Shown: positions 8,936-16,810 of the stretch, piece after piece
Position numbering within the stretch: position 1 is the stretch's first letter
Layout: the number at the start of each line of letters is the position of its first letter
NCBI RefSeq assembly: GCF_900109615.1
Contig: NZ_FOIX01000003.1
Coordinates: forward strand, 124,001-188,000
DNA from: Kaistella antarctica
GTDB taxonomy: Bacteria > Bacteroidota > Bacteroidia > Flavobacteriales > Weeksellaceae
Direction of reading: 5' to 3'
Length of the DNA: 64,000 nucleotides
The notes under the pieces: model-generated
Databases searched by the model: none
What the model saw: only the letters and a program-made list of their open reading frames with translations
Told to the model about the DNA's origin: nothing
Translations under genes and position numbers: made by a program

Positions 8936-9504
8936 TATTACCGATAAGAGCATTTGGAGATGCGATGTTAAGAAAGCATTGCCATGAAATTAACAAGGAT
9001 TATCCCGAGTTAAAAACTTTGGTGGAAAATATGTTCGATACCATGAACAGTGCAAATGGCATTGGTTTGGCAGCTCCCCAAATCGGCTTGGATATTCGTC
9101 TGTTTATCGTAGACGTTTCGCCCTTGGCAGAAGATGAAGATTATGAAGATATCGCCGATGAACTGAAAGATTTCAAGAAGGTTTTCATTAACGCAAAAAT
9201 GTTAGAAGAATCGGGTGAAGAATGGAAATTTAATGAAGGTTGTCTGTCCATTCCCGATGTTCGCGAAGATGTAAAAAGAAAAGAAACAATTGTAATCGAA
9301 TATTATGACGAAAATTTCGTTAAACATACCGACACTTTTTCTGATATGAGAGCGCGTGTAATTCAGCATGAATACGATCATATCGAAGGGATTTTGTTTA
9401 CGGATCATTTGAGTTCTTTAAAGAAAAAATTAGTCAAAGGAAAATTAATGAAGATTTCACAGGGCGATGTTTCGGTGACTTACAAAATGCGTTTTCCGAA
9501 ATAA
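8932..9504 (+). CDS. def: Peptide deformylase
   Basis: A 190-residue cytoplasmic metalloenzyme that removes the formyl group from nascent proteins. All three signature motifs are present: GIGLAAPQ (motif 1), EGCLS with the metal-binding cysteine (motif 2) and QHEYDH with the two metal-binding histidines (motif 3). An acidic insertion (PLAEDEDYEDIADELKDF) sits between motifs 1 and 2, as is common in Bacteroidota enzymes. Coupled to ruvX by a 4-base overlap and followed after 55 bases by the DUF5606 gene. Confidence 0.97.
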   Translation: MILPIRAFGDAMLRKHCHEINKDYPELKTLVENMFDTMNSANGIGLAAPQIGLDIRLFIVDVSPLAEDEDYEDIADELKDFKKVFINAKMLEESGEEWKFNEGCLSIPDVREDVKRKETIVIEYYDENFVKHTDTFSDMRARVIQHEYDHIEGILFTDHLSSLKKKLVKGKLMKISQGDVSVTYKMRFPK

Positions 9505-9559
9505 ATCCAATTTAAGATTGGAATAAAATAAATATTAAATTCAAACAAATAATAAAAAC

Positions 9560-10111
9560 ATGCAGTTAGAAAAGATAATCTCAATTTCCGGGAAACCAGG
9601 ACTTTACAAATTGATTTCGCAGTTGAAAAATGGTTTCATCATCGAAGATGTATTAACCAAGAAAAAAGTAAGTATTTCTAATTCCTCGCAAGTAAGTTTG
9701 CTTGATAATATCGCGATGTTTACGTTTGACAAAGAAGTTCCTTTGTTTGAAGTTTTCGAAAACGTAGCTAAAGATTTTGACTACAAAGAAACTATTTCTC
9801 ACAAATCGACTGATGCAGAATTAAGAGAATTTATGACCAAATCATTGCCAGATTATGACAATGAAAGAGTGTATGTTTCCGACATCAAAAAATTAGCACA
9901 ATGGTATAACATCCTTCACAAAGCAGGCTATATTACTCCAGAAAGTTTTGTAAAATCAGAAGAATCAGCGGCGGAAGAACCTTCAATTACCGATTCGATC
10001 GATTCTAAAAAAGGGGCGACGAAAGCTGATAAAACAACGACTCCAAAAGCAAAAGCATCAACTTCAGCTGCTAAATCAGCACAGAAGAGTACGCATAGAA
10101 AAATGGGATAA
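9560..10111 (+). CDS. DUF5606-type conserved protein with low-complexity basic tail
   Basis: A 183-residue protein. The first 130 or so residues (starting MQLEKIISISGKPGLYKLIS) fit the Bacteroidota family DUF5606, as I recall it: a small beta-barrel-like N-terminal part and a helical part (DYDNERVYVSDIKKLAQWYN). The last 45 residues are a Lys/Ala/Ser/Thr-rich disordered tail (KADKTTTPKAKASTSAAKSA) that could bind nucleic acid. Its position after ruvX-def and before a strong terminator suggests one transcript. The molecular function of the family is unknown to me. Confidence 0.8.
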   Translation: MQLEKIISISGKPGLYKLISQLKNGFIIEDVLTKKKVSISNSSQVSLLDNIAMFTFDKEVPLFEVFENVAKDFDYKETISHKSTDAELREFMTKSLPDYDNERVYVSDIKKLAQWYNILHKAGYITPESFVKSEESAAEEPSITDSIDSKKGATKADKTTTPKAKASTSAAKSAQKSTHRKMG

Positions 10112-10133
10112 TTTCCTTTTTCTTTTTAAATTT

Positions 10134-10170
10134 ACTTTGTCAAAGTTTAAATCTTTGACAAAGTTTTTTG
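10134..10170 (+). terminator. Intrinsic terminator after the ruvX-def-DUF5606 unit
   Basis: A 12-bp perfect stem (ACTTTGTCAAAG, 10134-10145, with CTTTGACAAAGT, 10153-10164), 7-base loop, then TTTTTTG. It marks the end of the operon and separates it from mazG. Confidence 0.88.
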
Positions 10171-10211
10171 TTTTAAGACCTACCGCCATTGTTAGCAATG
10201 CGTTACGTTCT

Positions 10212-10246
10212 ATCATCCATCATCCATCACCAATCATCTATCACTT
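10212..10246 (+). repeat. Heptad repeat array abutting the mazG start codon
   Basis: Five 7-base units (ATCATCC, ATCATCC, ATCACCA, ATCATCT, ATCACTT) run without gap into the ATG of mazG, occupying the usual ribosome-binding position. Confidence 0.75.
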
Positions 10247-11014
10247 ATGAACTCCAGACAAGACCAACTCGACGCGTTCAATCGCTTACTCGATATCATG
10301 AACGATTTACGGCAGAAATGCCCCTGGGATCAAAAGCAGACTTTACAAACACTGCGTCATTTGACTTTGGAAGAAGTGTATGAACTTTCGGATGCTTTGC
10401 TTAATGAAGACTTGCCGGAGATTAAAAAAGAGTTGGGCGATGTTTTATTACATCTGGTTTTCTATGCGAAAATTGGGTCTGAGAAGGGAAGTTTTGATAT
10501 TGCAGATGTCATCAATTCATTAAATGAAAAATTGATTTTCCGTCATCCGCATATTTATGGCGATGTAGAGGTTAAGGATGAAGAAGAAGTAAAACAAAAC
10601 TGGGAAAAACTGAAATTGAAAGAAGGCAACAAATCAGTGCTTTCTGGAGTGACCAAAGGAACGCCGAGTTTAATAAAAGCCTATCGCATTCAAGATAAAG
10701 TAAAAGGAATCGGGTTTGAATTTGCCAACGCTGAAGATGCCTGGAAAAAAGTGGATGAAGAACTGGCAGAATTTCACGCCGAAACTGATTTGGATAAAAA
10801 AGAACAGGAATTAGGTGATGTCTTTTTCTCACTTGTTAATTACGCCAGAATTTCTGGCATAAATCCCGACACAGCCTTAGAACGAACCAATAATAAATTT
10901 ATCAACAGATTTCAGAAAATGGAAAATCTGGCTTTCGCTAAAAATCTAAATTTAGCCGATTTAAGTTTAGAGCAGATGGATGAACTTTGGGAAGAAGCTA
11001 AGAAAAATGAATAA
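10247..11014 (+). CDS. mazG: Nucleoside triphosphate pyrophosphohydrolase MazG
   Basis: A 255-residue protein with the two-domain MazG layout. The N-terminal MazG fold contains CPWDQKQT, EEVYELSDAL and ELGDVLLHLVFYAKIG; the second copy contains DEELAEFHAE and ELGDVFFSLVNYARI. These paired ExxE...ExxD motifs bind Mg and hydrolyse NTPs to NMP plus pyrophosphate. The family cleans up non-canonical or excess nucleotides and can affect (p)ppGpp-linked stress responses. It is transcribed alone, between two terminators, with a heptad array in place of a clear ribosome-binding site. Confidence 0.95.
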   Translation: MNSRQDQLDAFNRLLDIMNDLRQKCPWDQKQTLQTLRHLTLEEVYELSDALLNEDLPEIKKELGDVLLHLVFYAKIGSEKGSFDIADVINSLNEKLIFRHPHIYGDVEVKDEEEVKQNWEKLKLKEGNKSVLSGVTKGTPSLIKAYRIQDKVKGIGFEFANAEDAWKKVDEELAEFHAETDLDKKEQELGDVFFSLVNYARISGINPDTALERTNNKFINRFQKMENLAFAKNLNLADLSLEQMDELWEEAKKNE

Positions 11015-11040
11015 ACCTCCAGATTTCTGAAGGTTTATTA
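11010..11040. terminator. Convergent intrinsic terminator (mazG / lipoprotein)
   Basis: A 13-position stem with one mismatch (AATAAACCTCCAG, 11010-11022, against CTGAAGGTTTATT, 11027-11039) and a 4-base loop, overlapping the mazG stop codon. It lies between convergent genes. Confidence 0.7.
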
Positions 11041-11059
11041 AGATTTATGAATTAATTAT

Positions 11060-11548
11060 TTAGTTAAAATACTTGTGGTATTTCTCCATTGATTCATTTA
11101 ATTCTTCCACGATATGATTCGCATCATCTCTGTTTTCTGCCTTTTTCAATTTGTCAATTTCCTGCATGTGAGGCATTAGCCAGGCGTGCAAAACATCGTG
11201 CGGCGTTCCTTTGATAGTGCAACTTTTTATCAAATTGTCATTGGTGTCGCTCAGGTTTTTCCCCAGCATTTTAAAATCGCCGTTGACGGGATCATAAGCT
11301 TTCACTTGACTTTCCATTTCATTGATGAACGGTTTCATTTCTGCATTCATCGCCCATTTTGCGCCGTCATTGAGCTGCAATTTCACAGATTCATCATGGT
11401 CATCAGATTTTTCTTCCTCATCATGTTTCGCGTTATCTTCCACTGCGATTTGCTCCGTACTTGAAAGTTCAGTTTTTGATTCCTGTTTTTTATCGCAAGA
11501 AACTACGATTGCTAAACCCAATAGCGCTGATAAAATAATCTTTTTCAT
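11060..11548 (-). CDS. Small lipoprotein with acidic/His-rich linker, function unknown
   Basis: A 162-residue protein with a lipoprotein signal peptide: a hydrophobic stretch followed by IVVSC, making C18 the likely lipidated residue. A charged linker rich in Asp, Glu and His (KHDEEEKSDDHDESVKL, about residues 40-56) leads to a helical domain with several histidines (DVLHAWLMPHMQEIDKL, EKYHKYFN). I do not recognise the family. The histidines and acidic linker would suit metal binding, but this is speculation. Its start overlaps the stop of the upstream four-helix membrane protein by 4 bases, so the two are probably made together. Confidence 0.75.
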   Translation of the reverse strand: MKKIILSALLGLAIVVSCDKKQESKTELSSTEQIAVEDNAKHDEEEKSDDHDESVKLQLNDGAKWAMNAEMKPFINEMESQVKAYDPVNGDFKMLGKNLSDTNDNLIKSCTIKGTPHDVLHAWLMPHMQEIDKLKKAENRDDANHIVEELNESMEKYHKYFN

Positions 11549-11916
11549 TTTTTAAAAATTTTTGTTGTTATATATAAAAATAGGGAGGTTACGCCGATTC
11601 GGAAAGCCATTGCTACGATGGTTTTTGTTTCGTACAATCCTCCAGTAGTAATGTGAGTAAATAAATTCATGTAAGCGAGAACGAGAACGATTAAAGAAAC
11701 TACAAGCGGTATTTTCACCCAAGACTTATTGGCTAAAATTGCAAATGCAGTTGTTAAATAAAGAATTCCACAAATCCAGTTTGCCCAGACAACCAGCGGA
11801 ACATAATTTCCTTCTTTTGCTCGAATTCCGAACCAATCAAAAAGCACTGAACTGCTCATAAAAAGCGTCACCAATCCAAAGAGGATGAGAAAGACCAGAA
11901 GTATTGTTTTTTTCAT
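11545..11916 (-). CDS. Four-helix integral membrane protein, function unknown
   Basis: A 123-residue protein with four predicted transmembrane helices (about 4-26, 42-62, 68-88 and 97-117), separated by very short loops. No catalytic or binding motif stands out. The size and layout recall DoxX-like or other small four-helix membrane proteins, but no signature motif confirms that. It is the first gene of a two-gene unit with the lipoprotein downstream (4-base overlap), suggesting a paired role at the cell envelope. Confidence 0.7.
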   Translation of the reverse strand: MKKTILLVFLILFGLVTLFMSSSVLFDWFGIRAKEGNYVPLVVWANWICGILYLTTAFAILANKSWVKIPLVVSLIVLVLAYMNLFTHITTGGLYETKTIVAMAFRIGVTSLFLYITTKIFKK

Positions 11917-12053
11917 AATTATAAGTATTTAAATATAAGGTTTATAAAATTCAATTTCTTATGATTTGGATCAGTCTCACTATTTTTAAACGAATACTTT
12001 TATTTAATTCGGTCTGAAGGCAGAAACAATAATTTGCTTTTAAAATCTAATCT

Positions 12054-13178
12054 CTAACTCGTCTTTTGATAACGTAAAACAGACCAAGTAATCACGATAA
12101 AAGCTAAAGCTGTTATGAATCCGAAGTGCGGTAATAAATCCGTGAAGCCGCTGTTTTTCAACATTATTAAGCGCACGCCATCTACGCCATAAGTTACAGG
12201 ATTTAAATAGGCGATATATTTTGCCCAATCGGTCATGCTTTCGGTTGGGGTAAATAATCCGCTCATTAAGATGAAAATCATCATAAAGAAAAAGACCATG
12301 AACATCGATTGCTGTTGCGTGTCGCTGTAAACCGAGGCCAAAAGTCCCATGCCTAAAATCGCGATAAGGTAAACAGAAATGAACGCGTAGAGTAGCAGAT
12401 AACTGCCCTGCATTTGAACTTTATAGACGAAGATGGTGACCAAAAGTCCTATGGAAAAAGCAACCATGGACAAAATCCAGAACGGTATTAGTTTCCCTAA
12501 AATAAAATCTCGCTTTTTAATTGGTGAAACGTTGATCTGTTCGATGGTACCGATTTCTTTTTCTTCTACGATATTTAAGGCGGTTAAATAGCCGCCGATC
12601 AGAGTGACTAAAAAAGCTAAAATTCCTGGAACCAAAGAAAGTCGATAGTTATAGGTTTCATTGAACAAAAATTTCGGTACGATTTCTAAGCCTGAAATTT
12701 GTTGCGCACTTTCCAGATCGGGATTCATTTCTAATTGCACTTGTTGATTATAACTTTGCAGAATTTGAGCCAAATAACTAGCGGAAAGTCCAGCTTTTGT
12801 TCCGTTAATCGCGTTGATGGCGATCAAAACTTTTTCTTTGTTTTCAACAACTAAATTTTTCTCGAAGTTATTTGGGATTTCCAAAATTAAATCAATCTTA
12901 TCTTTTTCCACTTCTTGGTAAGCATCATTGTAATTCTCACCATAATGCATGATTTTAAAATATCCTGAAGCGGTAATTTTCCGAATCAATTCTCGGGATT
13001 CAGTCGATTTATCGTGATCAACGACGGCAATTTTAATGTCTTTTATTTCATAGTTTGCTGCTAGCGGAAGAATGACCAATTGAATCACTGGCATCACGAA
13101 AATCATAGCCAATATCGATTTGTTCCTGAATATTTGAAGGAATTCTTTTTTGATCAATATGAATAATGTTCTAAACAT
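12054..13178 (-). CDS. ABC-2 type exporter permease (YbhR-like)
   Basis: A 374-residue permease with the classic ABC-2 topology: one N-terminal helix (about 23-43), a large extracytoplasmic domain (about 45-170), then five helices from about residue 180. KEIGTIEQINVSPIKKRDFILGKL, just after the second helix, is the typical cytoplasmic coupling segment. It is homologous to the permease gene upstream, so the two likely form a heterodimer, as YbhS and YbhR do in E. coli. It is the last gene of the exporter operon and is separated from the first permease by a 362-base repeat-filled spacer. Confidence 0.9.
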   Translation of the reverse strand: MFRTLFILIKKEFLQIFRNKSILAMIFVMPVIQLVILPLAANYEIKDIKIAVVDHDKSTESRELIRKITASGYFKIMHYGENYNDAYQEVEKDKIDLILEIPNNFEKNLVVENKEKVLIAINAINGTKAGLSASYLAQILQSYNQQVQLEMNPDLESAQQISGLEIVPKFLFNETYNYRLSLVPGILAFLVTLIGGYLTALNIVEEKEIGTIEQINVSPIKKRDFILGKLIPFWILSMVAFSIGLLVTIFVYKVQMQGSYLLLYAFISVYLIAILGMGLLASVYSDTQQQSMFMVFFFMMIFILMSGLFTPTESMTDWAKYIAYLNPVTYGVDGVRLIMLKNSGFTDLLPHFGFITALAFIVITWSVLRYQKTS

Positions 13179-13540
13179 TTTTTTTTAAATCTATTTAAAC
13201 GCAAAGGCCGCAAAGGGTTTTATACTTTTTGTACTCTTTTTTTATGGGCGCAAAGGCGCTTCGCTTATCAAAGGCTTTTTGTGCCTTTCGTATGTTGATC
13301 GTACTTTTCAATTTATAACAGACCTGCAGCCTCTCGTCTTTAAGGACGAGAGAGCTCTTTTTTATTGGTGGCTGAGCCTGTCGAAACTAAGCCAACAATA
13401 AAAAAAGCGGGAGCCCTTCGGCAAGCTCAGGGTAAACTCAGGCGGAATTGTCTGCCCAAAAAATTATTCTCATTTTTCTACATTTTCGAATACTGCCTAT
13501 CATCTTTTATCTATCAGCGAAGCGGTCCATTATCTTTTAT
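13179..13540. repeat. Repeat-filled 362-bp spacer between the two permease genes
   Basis: Contains no credible gene. Near 13200-13290 are degenerate GCGCAAAGGC-type repeats; at 13331-13352 a perfect 8-bp hairpin (CTCTCGTC/GACGAGAG); at 13371-13384 and 13417-13430 an imperfect inverted pair of the form CTGAGCCTGTCGAA and TTCGGCAAGCTCAG; and at 13495-13555 TATCATC/TTTTATC heptads. This mixture of unrelated repeat families in the middle of an operon suggests a repeat insertion hot spot. The 103-codon plus-strand frame crossing it is not supported as a gene. Confidence 0.7.
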
Positions 13541-14641
13541 CTACTCTAATCTTATTTTAAATCTTTTGACCGATATAAAGAATAACACGAGCATCATTCC
13601 GATGAGAACCAACACGTGTTTCCAGACCACCTCCCAGCCAGTTCCTTTGATCATGATGTTTTTGACAATTTCATAATACCATTTTGCGGGAATGACGTTG
13701 CCGATGATTTGTAGAGGCATTGGCATATTTTCGACCGGGAACATAAAGCCACTGAGCATAATTGTGGGAAGCATGGTTCCGACTAAAGCAATCAACATCG
13801 CGGTTTGCTGGCTATCGGTGACGATTGATATTACGATTCCCAGTAAAAGATTGGTGATGATGAAAATGATGCTGATCGAAAATAGTAAAAGCAGGCTTCC
13901 TTTGATGGGTAAATCGAGGACGGTCACACTTAAAATCAGAATCGAAATCAAAATAATAATCGATAAAATAAAGTAGGGAATTGCCTTGGCTAAAATAATA
14001 ATGTACGGTTTCATTGGTGATACCAGTAGGACTTCCATGGTGCCCATTTCTTTTTCGCGGACAATTGCGATGGCGGTCATCAAGACGCAAATGATTAAAA
14101 GAATTAAAGCCATCACACCAGGAACAAAATTGGGTGCGCCTTTGAGTTGCGGATTGTAGAGCATTCGGATCTCTGGCTGGACGCCGGAATTCGATTGAAT
14201 CGCTTGTTGTCCATAAAAATCCATAATAATATTCGACATGAAACTATAAACTTGGTTTGCCATATTAAGGTCGGTTCCGTCGGTGATGAGTTGGAGTTGG
14301 GCTTTTTTACCACTACTCATATTTTGAGAAAACTTCGCTGGAATGACCAATATCATTTTTGTTTTTCCACCTTTAAAAGCATCTTCTGCTTCATTGATGG
14401 ATTTCAAATCTTGGTCGATATCAAAGTATTGATTAGCGGCGATTTTTGAAATCAGTTCGATGGAGGCTTGGGATTTATCCTGATCGATGACGCCAATTTT
14501 GGTGTCTTTCACTTCCGTACTTAAAGCAAAACCAAAGAGCAAAACCTGCACAATCGGCATTCCGAAAAGGACCAGCAAAGTTCTCTTGTCACGCAGCACG
14601 TGCCAGAATTCTTTTTTTACAAAAGTGATTAACTGTTTCAT
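13541..14641 (-). CDS. ABC-2 type exporter permease (YbhS-like)
   Basis: A 366-residue permease with one N-terminal helix (about 22-42), an extracytoplasmic domain (about 45-165) and five C-terminal helices. The cytoplasmic coupling segment IVREKEMGTMEVLLVSPMKPY follows helix 2. The motif TVLLSGFMFPVENMP-like stretch (LPTIMLSGFMFPVENMP) is typical of drug/antibiotic ABC-2 permeases. It probably pairs with the downstream permease and the two ATPases to export a hydrophobic compound through the HlyD-TolC conduit encoded upstream. Confidence 0.9.
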   Translation of the reverse strand: MKQLITFVKKEFWHVLRDKRTLLVLFGMPIVQVLLFGFALSTEVKDTKIGVIDQDKSQASIELISKIAANQYFDIDQDLKSINEAEDAFKGGKTKMILVIPAKFSQNMSSGKKAQLQLITDGTDLNMANQVYSFMSNIIMDFYGQQAIQSNSGVQPEIRMLYNPQLKGAPNFVPGVMALILLIICVLMTAIAIVREKEMGTMEVLLVSPMKPYIIILAKAIPYFILSIIILISILILSVTVLDLPIKGSLLLLFSISIIFIITNLLLGIVISIVTDSQQTAMLIALVGTMLPTIMLSGFMFPVENMPMPLQIIGNVIPAKWYYEIVKNIMIKGTGWEVVWKHVLVLIGMMLVLFFISVKRFKIRLE

Positions 14642-14647
14642 TTATTT

Positions 14648-14682
14648 AGTTGACAATTGAAAGTTGAAGGTTGACAATTAAT
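14648..14682 (+). repeat. AGTTGAA-type heptad array at the 3' edge of the four-helix gene
   Basis: Five 7-base units: AGTTGAC, AATTGAA, AGTTGAA, GGTTGAC, AATTAAT. They overlap the stop codon of the four-helix gene and lie just upstream of the permease start. Confidence 0.75.
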
Positions 14683-15040
14683 GCCGGCCTAAATTTTCTT
14701 TTGTCGTTTTTACTATTTTTATGAGCATTTTTAAAATTTCTGTACAGTCTTCTGTTATTGAATTATATTCTTTTTCATTAAGGTATTCGCCTTTGTAGAG
14801 TAGGAGCAACCAGTAATCAGTTTCATTGGCTTCTTTTAATGCAATATTCATTTTGTTTAGAAAATCTGCTTTTGATTGTCCGTGTTCTGCTTCTCTAATC
14901 ATTGCACCAATCGCAGTTCCACTTCTTAATAGTTGTTTTGATAAGATATATTCTTTCCTTTCTTGCGTCAATATTTTATAAATTTTAATCAGCCGAATTG
15001 AAAAAACTATCGATTTCTCTGCTACCGTATTATTTTCCAT
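14678..15040 (-). CDS. Four-helix bundle protein (23S rRNA intervening-sequence protein family)
   Basis: A 120-residue helical protein. The pattern SIRLIKIYK...LSKQLLRSGTAIGAMIREAEHGQSKADFLNKMNIALKEANETDYWL matches the four-helix bundle family first noticed in 23S rRNA intervening sequences and related to the accessory Avd protein of diversity-generating retroelements. Its biochemical role is unknown. It has no obvious relation to drug export, yet it sits between the ATPase and permease genes. Both its ends touch heptad repeat arrays of opposite orientation, which suggests that gene and flanks were inserted as a unit; that is inference. Confidence 0.9.
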   Translation of the reverse strand: MENNTVAEKSIVFSIRLIKIYKILTQERKEYILSKQLLRSGTAIGAMIREAEHGQSKADFLNKMNIALKEANETDYWLLLLYKGEYLNEKEYNSITEDCTEILKMLIKIVKTTKENLGRH

Positions 15041-15065
15041 AATTTCTACTTTTAATCATTTTGGT

Positions 15066-15100
15066 TTTCACTTTCAACTTTCCACTATTAACTCTCAACT
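15066..15100 (-). repeat. Heptad array (AGTTGAA on minus strand) between the four-helix and ATPase genes
   Basis: Plus-strand reading gives TTTCACT, TTCAACT, TTCCACT, ATTAACT, CTCAACT, running to the ATPase stop codon. It is the inverse orientation of the array at 14648-14682. Confidence 0.75.
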
Positions 15101-15851
15101 AATCAGATCTTTTCGCTCCGCGTGCTAATTCATAAAAAACATCGTCCATGCTTTTTGCATTGAATTGTTGTTTCAAATTCGCAGGTGTATCTAAAGAAGC
15201 GATTTTTCCGTCTACCATGATTGAAACCCGGTCGCAGTATTCGGCTTCATCCATATAATGCGTGGTTACGAAAATGGTAATACCGCGATCGGACGCATCA
15301 TAAATCATATTCCAGAACTGCCTTCTGGTAACAGGATCAACGCCGCCCGTTGGTTCATCTAAAAATACGATTTGCGGCTCATGAAAAATTGCAACAGAGA
15401 AAGCGAGTTTCTGTTTCCAGCCCAAAGGCAATTGGGAAACAAGTTTGTTTTTTTCATTATCTAAACCCAGTTCTTTGATAAGTTCGTCCCTTTTTATTTT
15501 TAAATCTTTTCGTGGGATTCCATAAATTCCACCGAAGAAGTTGAGGTTTTCTTTAACGGTCAAATTACCGTACAAAGAAAATTTCTGACTCATATAACCG
15601 ATACTCTTTTTAATCTTCTCCGTTTCTTTATAAACGTCAAAACCTGCAACCGTAGCTGTGCCAGAACTGGGAATAGAAAGTCCGCTTAACATTCTCATCG
15701 CCGTAGTTTTTCCAGCACCATTAGCACCAAGAAAACCAAATATTTCTCCTTTTTTGACCTCGAAGCTGATGTGATCCACCGCAGTGAAATCCCCAAAAGT
15801 TTTAGTGATGTTTTCTGCATTTATGGCAATATTTGGATGGTTGGAAGTCAT
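15099..15851 (-). CDS. ABC exporter ATPase (C-terminal-half-of-YbhF type)
   Basis: A 250-residue ATPase with Walker A GANGAGKTT, Q-loop in YMSQKFSLYGNLTV, Walker B IVFLDEPTGG and the H-switch VTTHYMDE. The signature loop reads LPLGWKQKLAF instead of LSGGQ, a degenerate form also typical of the second half of E. coli YbhF as I recall it. It starts one base after the stop of the other ATPase gene, so the two would be made in equal amounts and probably form an asymmetric ATPase heterodimer driving the ABC-2 permease pair. Confidence 0.93.
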   Translation of the reverse strand: MTSNHPNIAINAENITKTFGDFTAVDHISFEVKKGEIFGFLGANGAGKTTAMRMLSGLSIPSSGTATVAGFDVYKETEKIKKSIGYMSQKFSLYGNLTVKENLNFFGGIYGIPRKDLKIKRDELIKELGLDNEKNKLVSQLPLGWKQKLAFSVAIFHEPQIVFLDEPTGGVDPVTRRQFWNMIYDASDRGITIFVTTHYMDEAEYCDRVSIMVDGKIASLDTPANLKQQFNAKSMDDVFYELARGAKRSD

Positions 15852-15852
15852 T

Positions 15853-16779
15853 TTAATGGTTGGATAATAAACGGATGAAACTATCTTCGATACTGGCCTT
15901 TATAGGATTGATTTCTATATTTTCAAATCCTTCTTTTTTTAAATATTCAATGACGGTTGTTGTGTTGAAATTTTCATTTTTCTCCAAACTTAAATGCACG
16001 AATTCTCCGTAGGCGTAAACATTTTTCTTTTGGTCAAACTTTTCCAAAGCGCGCAATACATTGGCTGTTCGTCCTGCCTTCACTTCAAAAAGTAAATCAG
16101 GATAGGAATTGCTTATAGTAGCTGGAGTTTCTATCGAAAGTATTTTACCATTTTGAATTAAGGCGATTCGATCGCACAAAGCAGCTTCATCCATGTAAGG
16201 TGTGGCTACGACAATCGTTATGCCTTGCTTTTTTAAACGTTGTAGCATTTCCCAGAATTCTTTTCTTGAAACGGGATCTACACCTGTAGTTGGTTCGTCC
16301 AGAAATAAGACTTTCGGTTTATGAATTAAAGCGCAACATAAAGCCAGTTTCTGTTTCATTCCACCCGATAATTTTCCGGCTCTGCGATCTTTAAGAGGTT
16401 CGATTTGAATATAAATATCTTTGATTAAATCATAATTCTCTGCAATGGTGGTATTAAAAACGCTGGCGAAAAACTCCAAATTTTCTTCAATCGTTAAATC
16501 CTGATAGAGTGAGAATCGTCCAGGCATGTATCCCAAAATTTTCCGGATTTCTTTATAATCTTTGATCATATCAAAACCTTCAATTGAAGCAGAGCCAGAA
16601 TTGGGTAGAAGAACCGTGGTCAACATTCTGAAAATGGAAGTCTTTCCGGATCCGTCGGGACCAATCAATCCGAATATTTCGCCAGGGTTGACGTCGAAAC
16701 TCACGTCGTCTACCGCGAGGACTTTTTCTTTTGCTTTACCGTAAGTCTTGGTGAGATTGTTGACGATAATTGATTTCAT
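15853..16779 (-). CDS. ABC exporter ATPase (N-terminal-half-of-YbhF type)
   Basis: A 308-residue ATPase with Walker A GPDGSGKTS, signature LSGGMKQKLAL, Walker B VLFLDEPTTG and the switch region VATPYMDE, where a proline replaces the usual catalytic-site histidine (normally THYMDE). A C-terminal extension (about 225-308) follows the nucleotide-binding domain. In this pair one ATPase has a good signature but no H-switch histidine, while the other has a good H-switch but a degenerate signature, so only one composite site is likely to be fully catalytic. In E. coli the two domains are fused in YbhF. Confidence 0.92.
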   Translation of the reverse strand: MKSIIVNNLTKTYGKAKEKVLAVDDVSFDVNPGEIFGLIGPDGSGKTSIFRMLTTVLLPNSGSASIEGFDMIKDYKEIRKILGYMPGRFSLYQDLTIEENLEFFASVFNTTIAENYDLIKDIYIQIEPLKDRRAGKLSGGMKQKLALCCALIHKPKVLFLDEPTTGVDPVSRKEFWEMLQRLKKQGITIVVATPYMDEAALCDRIALIQNGKILSIETPATISNSYPDLLFEVKAGRTANVLRALEKFDQKKNVYAYGEFVHLSLEKNENFNTTTVIEYLKKEGFENIEINPIKASIEDSFIRLLSNH

Positions 16780-16810
16780 TTTGGTTCTGTTTTAACTGAA
16801 ATTTTTTTTT

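Noticed and set aside
10189-10383. Short plus-strand frame starting upstream of mazG
   Set aside because: It runs across the heptad array and the first part of mazG in a different frame, without any known domain.
13365-13676. 103-codon plus-strand frame in the spacer and permease gene
   Set aside because: It consists largely of repeat sequence and then overlaps the permease gene on the opposite strand; no coding evidence.
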